64,000 nucleotides of DNA, taken from contig NZ_CCAT010000012.1 of assembly GCF_000612845.1 (NCBI RefSeq), positions 62,001-126,000 on the forward strand. Reading direction: 5' to 3'. The notes under the pieces were generated by a model. The model ran no database searches. It was not told the DNA's origin and worked only from the letters and a program-made list of their open reading frames with translations. Of this stretch, positions 14,982-23,825 are shown one piece after another (position 1 is the first letter of the stretch; every line of letters begins with the position of its first letter). Both the position numbers and the translations under genes were made by a program. Origin of the DNA: Clostridium ihumii AP5 (GTDB lineage Bacteria > Bacillota > Clostridia > Clostridiales > Clostridiaceae).

Positions 14982-17054
14982 CTATTTTTTTCTATATTTT
15001 TTAATCATAAATAATGATACCGTTCCTAACATAATTATTATTATCACAATAAATGCAATAAAGATTTTCACATTACTAGACATATGTTTTTCCACTTTAT
15101 TTGTTTCATTTTCTTTTATGTCTTTTTCATATTTATCCATTTTTACATTTCCATCTATATCCAACAAAAAAACATCACCAGTTAATTGTCCTTTGTCTTC
15201 TACTTTTATAAATGAATTTACTATATTGTATATTATATTTTCATTTGTTCCTGTTATAATCATAGCACTATTTTTATTATCATTAATATTTTTTAGCAAT
15301 TGAATAGTTGCTAAATTCTTGCCATATTCATCTAATATTTGTTCTTTATCATTTGATTGAAAAGTATTAAAATCATTATTAAATTTTATGTGTAATTTAT
15401 CATTATACTCTTTTATCAATGTATTATTATCTGGAGTACCTAAAACAATTAAATTTTTTGTAGAATCATTTTTAAAATTTTTTCTTCGTACAATTTCAAA
15501 TTCTCCAGAGTTTTTCTCTAACTCTTTTCCAATATTTGATATCAGTTTTGATAGTAAATCTAAGTAAACATTATTCATTTCATTAGGTACAATCACTGAT
15601 ACATTGTTAAATACACCCTCTTTTATAAATGGATATGAATATGTATCAAATAAAATATCTTCTCTATCTTGATATGGAAGGTATATATTACTTTCATCCA
15701 ATATATATGCCCACGGTGTATCCTTTTCAGAAAAGCTACAATATAAATCTTTCATTTCTAAATTGAATTTTACTTTAATATTATAATTACTATATCCTCT
15801 TATCTCATCAGGAATTTCTGCTTGTAAAAAATCTTCATCTGCATTTTCTAATGTTAACTTTTTACTTTTTATTGGAATATCATTTACATATATAGTTACA
15901 AGAGATTTTTCAAAATCTAAATTTTTAGAGTATCTAACTTTTAAATTAATTTTTGCTCCATTAGTAATAACTCTACTTTTTTGAAGGTTAACCATATAAT
16001 TTGTTTGTTGCGTAAAAGGACCTTCTAATTTTATATCACCATACCCTAAATCTTTAAATGAAACATTATATTTAGGTTCTTCTACAATGTTGTTTACATC
16101 CATATTTTCATCAATAAATACACTATTTCCTATAACTTGTTTTGTTAAATTTCCATTTGTAATAAATTTTATACATTTATTTATTAATTTATCTTGACTA
16201 GATGTTGCTATAATTAACCTCTTATTAGAATTAAATGGTGATGTAACTTCCTTTAATATTGCTTTATTGCTTATTTTAGTTATTTCATCAACACTTAATG
16301 AGTTTTTTATTTCCTCAGGTAATTTGTTAACATTCCCAATGTATATTAAATTTTCACTATTTTTAGCATTGTATTCACTATATCTACTCACTATATTATT
16401 AAACTTATTGTTCTTATTTAGTTGTCCTACATAACTAGACATAAGCATAGCTGCTGTAAGTTCTTCATCACTAAAATCATCTGGAAGTAGTATAGTTACC
16501 TTTTGATCTATATTACTTTCTTTTATGTACGGATATGGAAACTCCTTTAAACCTACATTATCTTCAATTTCTTTAAAATCTATATGAACAAAAGAATCTT
16601 TACTAAATACAATCCAATTAGCAGTATTCATATCATCTGTACAAGGTTTTTCTCCTATTCGTCTATAACTTTTCACCCTTATTTCATTAAATCCTTGATT
16701 TATAAGTTTTTTATCTAAAAATACTTTTACAGTTTGTTCTGTTTCATTTGCATCTACAAGTCTAAATGAATGTATTGGTATATTATTTAAATACACCGTA
16801 ACTGTTGATTCATCTTCATTTATTAAATCACTTTGAGTAAATACTAAATTTAAATATCCATTTTCCACCTTCCACATTTTATCTATTTTAAAAAATATAC
16901 TTTTACTTGCCATTACACCATTGCATTCTGTATCTTCTCCAAATGTAAAATTTTTTCCTAATATTTTTTCATCATAATTAGATGCTAAAGTTATATTAGT
17001 AAACATAATTATTAAAATAATAAAGGCTGCTAAAAATTTTTTCACATCACTCAC
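14982..17054 (-). CDS. BcsB/YdaN-like exopolysaccharide export subunit
   Basis: The 690-aa protein has a signal peptide (about 1-24), a long extracytoplasmic part with two repeats of a carbohydrate-binding-type beta domain and flavodoxin-like halves, and a C-terminal membrane anchor (about 663-685). Paired blocks such as FPYPYIKESN / SYPFIKEGVFNNVSVIVP and VTVYLNNIPIHSFRL / VTIYVNDIPIKSKKL show the internal duplication of BcsB. BcsB escorts the nascent glycan from the membrane synthase; YdaN has this place in B. subtilis. It sits 30 nt after the GT2 synthase gene. The polymer is unknown. Confidence 0.85.
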   Translation of the reverse strand: MSDVKKFLAAFIILIIMFTNITLASNYDEKILGKNFTFGEDTECNGVMASKSIFFKIDKMWKVENGYLNLVFTQSDLINEDESTVTVYLNNIPIHSFRLVDANETEQTVKVFLDKKLINQGFNEIRVKSYRRIGEKPCTDDMNTANWIVFSKDSFVHIDFKEIEDNVGLKEFPYPYIKESNIDQKVTILLPDDFSDEELTAAMLMSSYVGQLNKNNKFNNIVSRYSEYNAKNSENLIYIGNVNKLPEEIKNSLSVDEITKISNKAILKEVTSPFNSNKRLIIATSSQDKLINKCIKFITNGNLTKQVIGNSVFIDENMDVNNIVEEPKYNVSFKDLGYGDIKLEGPFTQQTNYMVNLQKSRVITNGAKINLKVRYSKNLDFEKSLVTIYVNDIPIKSKKLTLENADEDFLQAEIPDEIRGYSNYNIKVKFNLEMKDLYCSFSEKDTPWAYILDESNIYLPYQDREDILFDTYSYPFIKEGVFNNVSVIVPNEMNNVYLDLLSKLISNIGKELEKNSGEFEIVRRKNFKNDSTKNLIVLGTPDNNTLIKEYNDKLHIKFNNDFNTFQSNDKEQILDEYGKNLATIQLLKNINDNKNSAMIITGTNENIIYNIVNSFIKVEDKGQLTGDVFLLDIDGNVKMDKYEKDIKENETNKVEKHMSSNVKIFIAFIVIIIIMLGTVSLFMIKKYRKK

Positions 17055-17084
17055 CTCGCCTAATGTAATATTCTTTAATTCATT

Positions 17085-18347
17085 TTAAAATCGCTCGGTT
17101 TTATACCATTTAACTTCTCTTTTTAAAATCTTATCTTTCCAATACTGAATAATACTATTTAGTGCCACTAAAAGCCACATTTGACAATAAGTAAAATACA
17201 TTATTGGTATTAACAAAATATTTTTAATTGAACTTTGCCCCTTTTCCATAGATAATGTTACAGCTACTTCTAAAATAAAAAGAATGTATGCCATTATCCA
17301 TAATATGTTGAAATTTCCTGCTATCTGTATTTTCACATTAGTAAACATGCTTATTAAAAAAATAAAATCTGATATGAATACAGATGATAAAAATAATATG
17401 TATACAAGAAAAAAATATAATACATCAAATACAACCTTAGAAGGCTTTTCTGTAAAAATTTTCATTATATATTTATTTAAAACATAAATATTTCCCTTTG
17501 CCCATCTAGTTCTTTGTTTAAACCATACTTTTACAGTTTCAGGCTCTTGCTCCCAAGTAACAGCTTTAGGCATAAACGCTATTTTATATCCTAGCTTATA
17601 CAATCTAAAACTTATTTCCGTATCTTCTGATATAGCCTTAGTATCCCACCCACCAAGTTCTTCTAGTACACTTTTTTTTATAACAAAATTTGTTCCTGGA
17701 ATAGTACATAAATTTAAAAGTTGCCATCTTCCTGCTTGTGACATCCATTGAAAACTCAAAGTTTCTATATTTATAAATTTAGTAAGTAAGTTCCTATCTC
17801 TATTTCTAGTTCTAAACTTTCCTATTACAGCACCTAATTTATCACTACTAAGTATTGTTGTAATTAAATATCTTAACGCATTTTTTTCTGTAGTATTGTC
17901 AGCATCATATATAGCTATATATTCACCTTTTGAAAGCTCATAACCCAAGTTTAATGCATTTGATTTTCCTTTACCTCCAGTTATTTTATCTGTATTTAAT
18001 ATTTTTAAATTTTCTGCTTTGAATTCCTCTTTTACTTTTAATAATTCATCATAAGTATTATCACTTGAATTATCATTTATCACTATAATCTCATATTTAT
18101 CATTAGGATAATTTAATAGTAATAATGATCTTACAGTTTTATATATTACTTTCCCTTCATTATGTGCTGGAACCATTATTGATACTATAGGACATTCTTC
18201 ATCATCAATTAACTTTATATTTGTATTATTCATTTTCAAATAATATATATATCCACTAGTAGCTAAAACTATATTTATTAATAATACAAGCCATATAGAT
18301 ATCAATGAATATAAAAATAAATAATCTATAAAATTTAATTCTTTCAT
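17085..18347 (-). CDS. Family 2 processive glycosyltransferase (YdaM/BcsA-like synthase)
   Basis: This 420-aa membrane synthase has a first transmembrane segment at about 8-32, a cytoplasmic GT2 domain and about four C-terminal membrane segments. The processive GT2 residues are present: PAHNEG near 60, DAD at 148-150, SED at 240-242 and QRTRW at 278-282. It should polymerise a nucleotide sugar and extrude the chain. It is much shorter than BcsA and has no PilZ domain, so c-di-GMP control must come from a partner, probably the degenerate GGDEF protein two genes upstream. The sugar cannot be inferred; cellulose is only one option. Confidence 0.9.
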   Translation of the reverse strand: MKELNFIDYLFLYSLISIWLVLLINIVLATSGYIYYLKMNNTNIKLIDDEECPIVSIMVPAHNEGKVIYKTVRSLLLLNYPNDKYEIIVINDNSSDNTYDELLKVKEEFKAENLKILNTDKITGGKGKSNALNLGYELSKGEYIAIYDADNTTEKNALRYLITTILSSDKLGAVIGKFRTRNRDRNLLTKFINIETLSFQWMSQAGRWQLLNLCTIPGTNFVIKKSVLEELGGWDTKAISEDTEISFRLYKLGYKIAFMPKAVTWEQEPETVKVWFKQRTRWAKGNIYVLNKYIMKIFTEKPSKVVFDVLYFFLVYILFLSSVFISDFIFLISMFTNVKIQIAGNFNILWIMAYILFILEVAVTLSMEKGQSSIKNILLIPIMYFTYCQMWLLVALNSIIQYWKDKILKREVKWYKTERF

Positions 18348-18355
18348 AACTTAAA

Positions 18356-19816
18356 TCACCTTAAAAACTTTCTTTTATTTATATTTTTGAAATATAAAAA
18401 TACTATCAAAAATATTAATGTAAACATTCCAACTATAACTATTAATGCTCTATTTATTTTTTGTATATAAGATAAGTCTTTATTATTATTTACAATTATA
18501 TTTTCATCATAACTTACTTCTAGTTTTCCATTTTTAGATTTTATACTTATGTCATCCCAATTAACCCAATTGTCATACTTTTTAATATCAATAAACTTAT
18601 AGTTTCTATTTTTTGCATATGTAACTACCTTTTTTAATTCATCCTTATTTAATTCAGAAGCAATATTTATAGTGTAATTAAATCCCTTTATAATATTTAA
18701 TTCACTCAAATCTTTTTCTATATCTTTTTGCCAATACTTACTTTCAGCATTTATATTGCGTGAATTATTAGGAATAAATATATGTTTATCTTCAGCATAT
18801 TTTATTATATATGGTAATCTAAATATGTCTGTTTCACTTTCAGATTGAAAAATTGTTGAAAAATTATTTTTTATTTTCCCGTTTAAATAGAATGAATCAT
18901 TTATAATACATAATGGATATATATTACTATTCAAACAATCTACAACCTCACCTTTAATATCTTCATTATTATTTCTTAGTGATATACTAGTTCCTTTACT
19001 TTGAGCATATTTTAAAACACCTCTTAGACTTTCTGTGATATTTGAAGTGTTTACAGATATAATATATGGCACTTGTTCTTCTTCTAAAACTTTAGCTAAT
19101 TCAAGTAAATTATTACTATCTGTATTTTTTGTAACATCAGATATATTTATAATAATAGAGTTTTCTTTGTCATAATTTATCTCTAAAAATTTCATTAACT
19201 CATTTATTGTTTCATATATCATTATTTTATTTTTAGGAATAACACTTTCATACCAAAATTTACCTTCAGTAACTATAAACGGTATATACTCTTTTCCATC
19301 AAAAAAACTTGACTGTATATTTAATTTATTGCTATATATAGATGTTATATTTTCTTTTGAATCCATATAAAAAATTTCATTATCATATCCCTTTATATTT
19401 ATTTCTTTTAAATCATAAATATTTTTATTTATTTTAAAATTGTAATTAGGGTTATTAGAAATAACTTGTTCTATATTTCTACCTATCCAAAAAATTTTTC
19501 CGTAATAACTCTTAATGTTTTGTATAAACTCATGTTTTAAATCAGAATCATAATTTAAAACTGCAAGTATGTGGGAATATTCATTTAAATCAATGCTTTT
19601 ATATTCATTTATATCTATAGTTGAAACATTGAATTTGAAGTGCTTAATTATTTCTGTTAAATAATCTATAAAACTTAAATCACCATTGAAATTTTCCTTA
19701 TAATCATAAACTATTAGTACTTTATTATTTTGTTCAATGCTATATGCACTTGTAATGCTACTGCTGAATATAAAAAAACACATAAAAAAAATTATAATTA
19801 TTTTCTTATACATCAT
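18356..19816 (-). CDS. YdaL-like DUF2334-type membrane protein, apparently degenerate
   Basis: This 486-aa protein has an N-terminal signal sequence (about 1-24) and a C-terminal membrane segment (about 455-477). The central part (about 205-290) matches the DUF2334 deacetylase-like pattern: IIINISDVTKNTDSNNLLEL, then EEEQVPYIISV and LKYAQSKGTSISL. In active-looking family members the last block continues with His-Gly-x-x-His; here it reads RNNNED, so the metal-binding histidines are missing. Its place between the GGDEF-like and GT2 genes corresponds to ydaL in the ydaJKLMN operon. The start overlaps the ydaK-like gene by 11 nt, which indicates translational coupling. Confidence 0.7.
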   Translation of the reverse strand: MMYKKIIIIFFMCFFIFSSSITSAYSIEQNNKVLIVYDYKENFNGDLSFIDYLTEIIKHFKFNVSTIDINEYKSIDLNEYSHILAVLNYDSDLKHEFIQNIKSYYGKIFWIGRNIEQVISNNPNYNFKINKNIYDLKEINIKGYDNEIFYMDSKENITSIYSNKLNIQSSFFDGKEYIPFIVTEGKFWYESVIPKNKIMIYETINELMKFLEINYDKENSIIINISDVTKNTDSNNLLELAKVLEEEQVPYIISVNTSNITESLRGVLKYAQSKGTSISLRNNNEDIKGEVVDCLNSNIYPLCIINDSFYLNGKIKNNFSTIFQSESETDIFRLPYIIKYAEDKHIFIPNNSRNINAESKYWQKDIEKDLSELNIIKGFNYTINIASELNKDELKKVVTYAKNRNYKFIDIKKYDNWVNWDDISIKSKNGKLEVSYDENIIVNNNKDLSYIQKINRALIVIVGMFTLIFLIVFLYFKNINKRKFLR

Positions 19817-20651
19817 ATTCTAGTTCCTTTTCAGCTAATTTTTTTAACTCTATAGCATCATGAATATTTTCATTGTATTCTACTATTCCAACCTTAACCT
19901 CTACATTAATATTTTTCTCCTGATTATCTAACTTTAAATTTATATTTTTTATATCGTCCTTTACTCTTTTATTGACAACTTCCCCTCCAAGTTCATCCGT
20001 TTCAATTAAAAGTATTGCAAATGTATCATCATTAAGCATATATTGAATATCCTCAATTCTAGTTGATTTAACTATACACTCACTTATTTCACCTATTATT
20101 TCTCTCATTTTTCTCTCACCAAAATAAACTAAAAGTTCATTGTAATAACTTATTTTTATAAGCATTAAAGCCATTGGAAACTTGTGTCTTTTACATCTAC
20201 TAATTTCTCTTTCCAAATCCTCATAGAACCCTTTCAAATTTGAAAGTCCAGTTTTTTTATCTATAGTAACAAGTTCTTTCATTTCATTTTTTAATTCTTT
20301 ATTCTCATTTTGAATTTCCCTTAACTTATCTCCAAATCGACCTGTTAAAAACGAAATTATAGGTATTGATATAACCCATAAGTAAACATTTATATTTATA
20401 TTTATATTTTGTATCAATGATAAATATAAAAAATAACTAGCATATATAAACACAGCTATAGTAGCACTTAATAATCCCCAAATTGTACCTTTGAAATATG
20501 CTATTAAAACTATAAATGCAGTTATCCCCAGCATTATAAAATCTAAAAAAGTGTTGTCATGAAGATTAAAATATAAAAATCCAAATATAATAAACACTTG
20601 CATAATCATTGCTACTATATATAAATCAATACTTCTTGATAATTTATCCAT
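19806..20651 (-). CDS. Degenerate GGDEF c-di-GMP receptor (YdaK-like)
   Basis: This 281-aa protein has about four membrane segments (residues 10-105), a short coiled linker (110-130) and a GGDEF-type domain starting at DKKTGLSN (131-138). The catalytic GGDEF motif is replaced by NDDTF (207-211), and the usual D-I-D-x-F-K / N-D substrate residues are replaced (KISYYNELL). The inhibitory I-site RxxD is intact as RIED (198-201), exactly five residues before the motif. This is the pattern of a c-di-GMP binder without cyclase activity, as described for B. subtilis YdaK. It is the first gene of the exopolysaccharide operon. SD: AAGGAGAA before the ATG. Confidence 0.85.
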   Translation of the reverse strand: MDKLSRSIDLYIVAMIMQVFIIFGFLYFNLHDNTFLDFIMLGITAFIVLIAYFKGTIWGLLSATIAVFIYASYFLYLSLIQNINININVYLWVISIPIISFLTGRFGDKLREIQNENKELKNEMKELVTIDKKTGLSNLKGFYEDLEREISRCKRHKFPMALMLIKISYYNELLVYFGERKMREIIGEISECIVKSTRIEDIQYMLNDDTFAILLIETDELGGEVVNKRVKDDIKNINLKLDNQEKNINVEVKVGIVEYNENIHDAIELKKLAEKELEYDV

Positions 20652-20937
20652 ATTAAAATTCTCCTTTATTAAATTACTTACTCCTTACATTGTAATTCTA
20701 GATTGATTATCTATTTTTTCAATAATATTGTAATAAATTAATGTTTTTTTGTAATAATAACTGTATTTTATATCTACAAGAATACTTTGTCGATTTATAG
20801 TATATTTTGCACTAATATTCTATTTATAATACAAACTTAACTATTAAAATTTATAACAAAATATAACAAACAATGTAATTACAAATAATTTCCCCAATAC
20901 TTATCTCATAAATTTTTATTATTAAGTTCTTACATAA
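20652..20937. other. Leader/promoter region of the exopolysaccharide operon
   Basis: About 285 AT-rich nt between the trpS terminator and the ydaK-like start. It should contain the operon promoter on the minus strand. I looked for a c-di-GMP riboswitch and saw neither the class I nor the class II consensus. No open reading frame with an SD was seen. Confidence 0.5.
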
Positions 20938-20975
20938 AAAAAAAGCATTACAATTATCGAATTTGTAATGCTTAA
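20938..20975 (-). terminator. Terminator of trpS
   Basis: AAGCATTACAAATT and AATTGTAATGCTT close a short loop and are followed by a run of nine T on the minus strand, just after the trpS stop codon. Confidence 0.9.
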
Positions 20976-20985
20976 TACTATAATT

Positions 20986-21984
20986 TTATCTAGGAATAAA
21001 TCCTATTTTCTTTTGCATTTTTCTTAATGTTTTATTAGCAACATAATTAGCTTTTTCTGCACCTTTTTTGTATATTTCTTCTAGTTCACTTTTATTTTCT
21101 AATAATGCTTTTACCCTTTCTTGTACAGGTGTTAATTCTTCAACTATAGCTTCTGCTACATCATTTTTAAATTGAGCATAGCCTTGACCTTTATATTTAT
21201 TCTCTATTTCTTCAAAAGTATATCCCTTTATATTTGATAGTATTGTCATTAAGTTTTTAACACCTGGTTGTTCATCACTATACTTAACTTCACCTATACT
21301 ATCAGTAACTGCTCTAGATATTTTTTTTCTTATAACATCTGGTTCATCCATAATTAATATATAGCTATTTGGATTATCTTCAGACTTTGACATTTTCTTT
21401 TCTGGATTTTGTAAATCCATTATTTTGGCTCCTGTTTTACTCAAATAGGCTTCTGGAATAGTAAATGTAGGACTATAAGTTTTATTAAATCTTTCAGCTA
21501 AATCTCTTGCAAGTTCTAAATGTTGAACTTGATCAGCCCCTACTGGAACTACATCTGTTTGATATAATAAAATATCCGATGCCATTAATAATGGATAGGT
21601 AAATAATCCTGCCCCTATACTTTCACCACTTTTTTTTGATTTTTCCTTATATTGAGTCATTCTTGAAAGTTCACCCATATATCCATTACAAGTTAAAAGC
21701 CATGAACACTCACTATGTGCTGGAACATGTGATTGGATAAATAGTGTGTTTTTCTCTGGGATTATTCCTGATGCTATATATATAGCCAATATTTCTAATG
21801 TTCTTTTTCTTAAATCCGCTGGTTTTTGCATTACTGTTATTGCATGTAAATCAACTACACAAAAATAACAATCATATTCATCTTGAAGTTTTACCCAATT
21901 TTTTATTGCTCCTAAATAATTTCCTAATGTCAAATTTCCAGAGGGCTGAATTCCACTGAAAATAACTTTTTTCTTATCTTCCAT
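20986..21984 (-). CDS. trpS: Tryptophanyl-tRNA synthetase
   Basis: This class I synthetase charges tRNA-Trp. The HIGH-like motif PSGNLTLGNYLG is at about residues 14-25 and KMSKS is exact (KMSKSEDNPNS). The 332-aa length is standard. The start has an AGGTTTT-type SD upstream (GGAGGTTTTTT). A Trp T-box leader directly precedes it, so the gene is an autonomous, tRNA-regulated unit with its own terminator. Confidence 0.98.
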   Translation of the reverse strand: MEDKKKVIFSGIQPSGNLTLGNYLGAIKNWVKLQDEYDCYFCVVDLHAITVMQKPADLRKRTLEILAIYIASGIIPEKNTLFIQSHVPAHSECSWLLTCNGYMGELSRMTQYKEKSKKSGESIGAGLFTYPLLMASDILLYQTDVVPVGADQVQHLELARDLAERFNKTYSPTFTIPEAYLSKTGAKIMDLQNPEKKMSKSEDNPNSYILIMDEPDVIRKKISRAVTDSIGEVKYSDEQPGVKNLMTILSNIKGYTFEEIENKYKGQGYAQFKNDVAEAIVEELTPVQERVKALLENKSELEEIYKKGAEKANYVANKTLRKMQKKIGFIPR

Positions 21985-22023
21985 AATAAAAAACCTCCAT
22001 AAATTTATTTTAAATAAAATATA

Positions 22024-22262
22024 AAAAAGCCCTATGAAAATTCCATAGGGCGTGTATTAACGCGGTACCACCTAATTTTAAGTAAATACTTATCTTTTCA
22101 GATACTAACATATCTTACCTTTATAACGGAAGGAACCGTCAAAAGCTACTTTTAAATTCACCTTTGCTCTCAAAGACCCATTCAGTTTAATCATAATTGC
22201 GATAATTTCACCATCTATCACTCTCTAAAAATCTGTTTTTAAACTTACTTACTTCTTATCAT
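22024..22262 (-). promoter_or_regulatory. T-box leader of trpS (specifier TGG)
   Basis: On the minus strand a stem I with AGAGAGTGATAGATGGTG is followed by a specifier loop carrying TGG (CTGAATGGGTCTTTGAGAGC), the T-box sequence AGGTGGTACCGCG, and a terminator with stem AGCCCTATG/CATAGGGCT and TTTTTT at 22026-22049. TGG corresponds to tryptophan. Confidence 0.95.
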
Positions 22263-22392
22263 AGATTTGAACTTATTTTATAACATTATATTCCGCAATT
22301 TAATTTTAGTCAATGTTTTTATGATTTTTAGTATTTTTTTGTGATTTATAGACAAAATAATATAAAAGCTTAATTAAAGGAGTGAAATTTAC

Positions 22393-22611
22393 ATGACTAA
22401 AAATAAAAAATCTTCCTATCCTCCAAACATGAGAAATTATCTTGATGCACCATTAAATACTCCAGAATCAAAATCTGAGTTAGACTCTGTAAAACTACCA
22501 GATAATGTTGAAGATGATATAGTTGTAAACAACATTTCTAATGCAGAATTTGATTATACATTTAATTGCGGTGCAGATATTCCTACTACAGAGGATGATG
22601 AATATTTTTAA
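22393..22611 (+). CDS. Small acidic protein of unknown function (72 aa)
   Basis: The product has a basic start (MTKNKKSSYPPNMRNY) and an acidic remainder that ends TTEDDEYF; no membrane segment or known motif is seen. A good SD, AAAGGAGTG, lies 8 nt upstream of the ATG, and a terminator follows 25 nt after the stop, so it looks like a real single-gene unit. Codon use matches the neighbours. Confidence 0.7.
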   Translation: MTKNKKSSYPPNMRNYLDAPLNTPESKSELDSVKLPDNVEDDIVVNNISNAEFDYTFNCGADIPTTEDDEYF

Positions 22612-22633
22612 ATTTATCAAATTTAATATTTGA

Positions 22634-22683
22634 AAATAAAGGTGTTGGATTTTAAGTTTAATCTTCAACATCTTTATTTTTTT
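22634..22683 (+). terminator. Terminator after the 72-aa gene
   Basis: AATAAAGGTGTTG and CAACATCTTTATT, with one G-T pair, form a long stem followed by TTTTTT on the plus strand. Confidence 0.8.
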
Positions 22684-22834
22684 ATGAATATTAAATTTAA
22701 AACAACAATTTTAAATTTATGTAAAAAATTTAAACTTATTTTATAATCAGTTTAATTTAATTATCTATACTGATATACTTTATAGTAAATTCATTCCATA
22801 ATTTGTAATCTTTTTTTGTAAACGAGGTGATTTT

Positions 22835-23353
22835 ATTAGAAGTTTTAAATTTATTTTAGTTTCTTTCTATTTAGTAATATGCATATTCTTTTCTGCTAGT
22901 TCAATATTACCTACAAAAGAAGAGATTTTAATAAGTAATTTTTTGAAAACTTTTTATGACTTTAAAAACAATTCACTTCCTACTTCAAAAGAGTATAATA
23001 AAAATTTTCCACATGATGATGTTTCTTATAAATTAAAAGATTATATGAGCGATTCTGCTTTTAATTCATTAATCTCTAGTGAACTTCAAAAAAAATATAT
23101 TTTGCAATCATATAATATGGGATTTGATAGTAATTGTACTATTTTAAGAATAAATAAAATACCTAAAAGTAACACATATACCTTTCATATAAAAGTAAAT
23201 GTGATTTTTTCTGACTTAGGATTGAAGGAATCCTACAATATAAAAGGTTCTTTAGTAATTGACACCTTAAATAATTTACCTAAAATAGCATCTTATACCA
23301 ATATAAAAACGCCTTCTATTGGCACTAGTACAACTTTGTCTAAATTAGTTTAA
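22835..23353 (+). CDS. Secreted protein of unknown function with a probable ATT start
   Basis: Read from the ATT at 22835, the N-terminus is (M)RSFKFILVSFYLVICIFFS, a convincing signal peptide, followed by a polar domain to residue 172. The SD GAGGTGAT lies 3 nt upstream of this ATT. No ATG, GTG or TTG occurs in frame until the TTG at 22943, which would discard the signal peptide and has no SD. The GTG inside the SD is in another frame and stops soon. The mature part (YDFKNNSLPTSKEYNK... IKTPSIGTSTTLSKLV) is unrecognised. The protein is probably exported or membrane anchored. Confidence 0.65.
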   Translation: MRSFKFILVSFYLVICIFFSASSILPTKEEILISNFLKTFYDFKNNSLPTSKEYNKNFPHDDVSYKLKDYMSDSAFNSLISSELQKKYILQSYNMGFDSNCTILRINKIPKSNTYTFHIKVNVIFSDLGLKESYNIKGSLVIDTLNNLPKIASYTNIKTPSIGTSTTLSKLV

Positions 23354-23455
23354 ATCATTGTATGCCTTTGTATAAAGTTGTATAATATACAAATATGAAT
23401 AAACTTAAGTGTTCTAATTTAGATATTGATAGATATGAACTGGAAAGGGGTTTTT

Positions 23456-23764
23456 ATGACAACTTTACTTATAATTATTTTAATATCACTAGCTTTAGTT
23501 CAGTTTTATTTTGCTTTTTTCATGCCTTGGAAAAAACTTGCTGATACTTATGAAGCCAGTGGTGCAACTATTAAAAATAAATCTAACTTTATTAAGAGCC
23601 AAAAAATATTACACTTTTTAGTTGGAGTTTCTGTTTTTATAATAACATTTATAGGTTATAAAAATAACTTTCAATTAGATACAAAGTTGACTATAGCTTT
23701 AATTACAATGATGGTTCTTTGTGTACTCCCATCATTAAATAAAAAACTTCACATAAAATTTTGA
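23456..23764 (+). CDS. Small membrane protein of unknown function (102 aa)
   Basis: The start at 23456 is supported by AAAGGGG, 5 nt upstream; the earlier in-frame starts have no SD. Three hydrophobic segments are seen: about 3-21 (LLIIILISLALVQFYFAFF), about 50-67 and about 77-93. A short basic C-terminus (NKKLHIKF) suggests a cytoplasmic tail. No family was recognised. It is followed by a bidirectional terminator shared with the aminopeptidase gene. Confidence 0.65.
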   Translation: MTTLLIIILISLALVQFYFAFFMPWKKLADTYEASGATIKNKSNFIKSQKILHFLVGVSVFIITFIGYKNNFQLDTKLTIALITMMVLCVLPSLNKKLHIKF

Positions 23765-23786
23765 TTAAAAATTTTTAATTTGTATA

Positions 23787-23825
23787 AAGAAAATGGAAAC
23801 TACATTTTGTAGTTTCCATTTTCTT
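23787..23825. terminator. Bidirectional terminator
   Basis: AAAATGGAAACTACA-TTT-TGTAGTTTCCATTTT is a perfect 15-bp stem with A and T tracts on both sides. It serves the 102-aa gene on the plus strand and the aminopeptidase gene on the minus strand. Confidence 0.85.

Noticed and set aside
20652-20937. Possible c-di-GMP riboswitch upstream of the exopolysaccharide operon
   Set aside because: Neither the class I nor the class II conserved segments could be found; control at the protein level is more likely.
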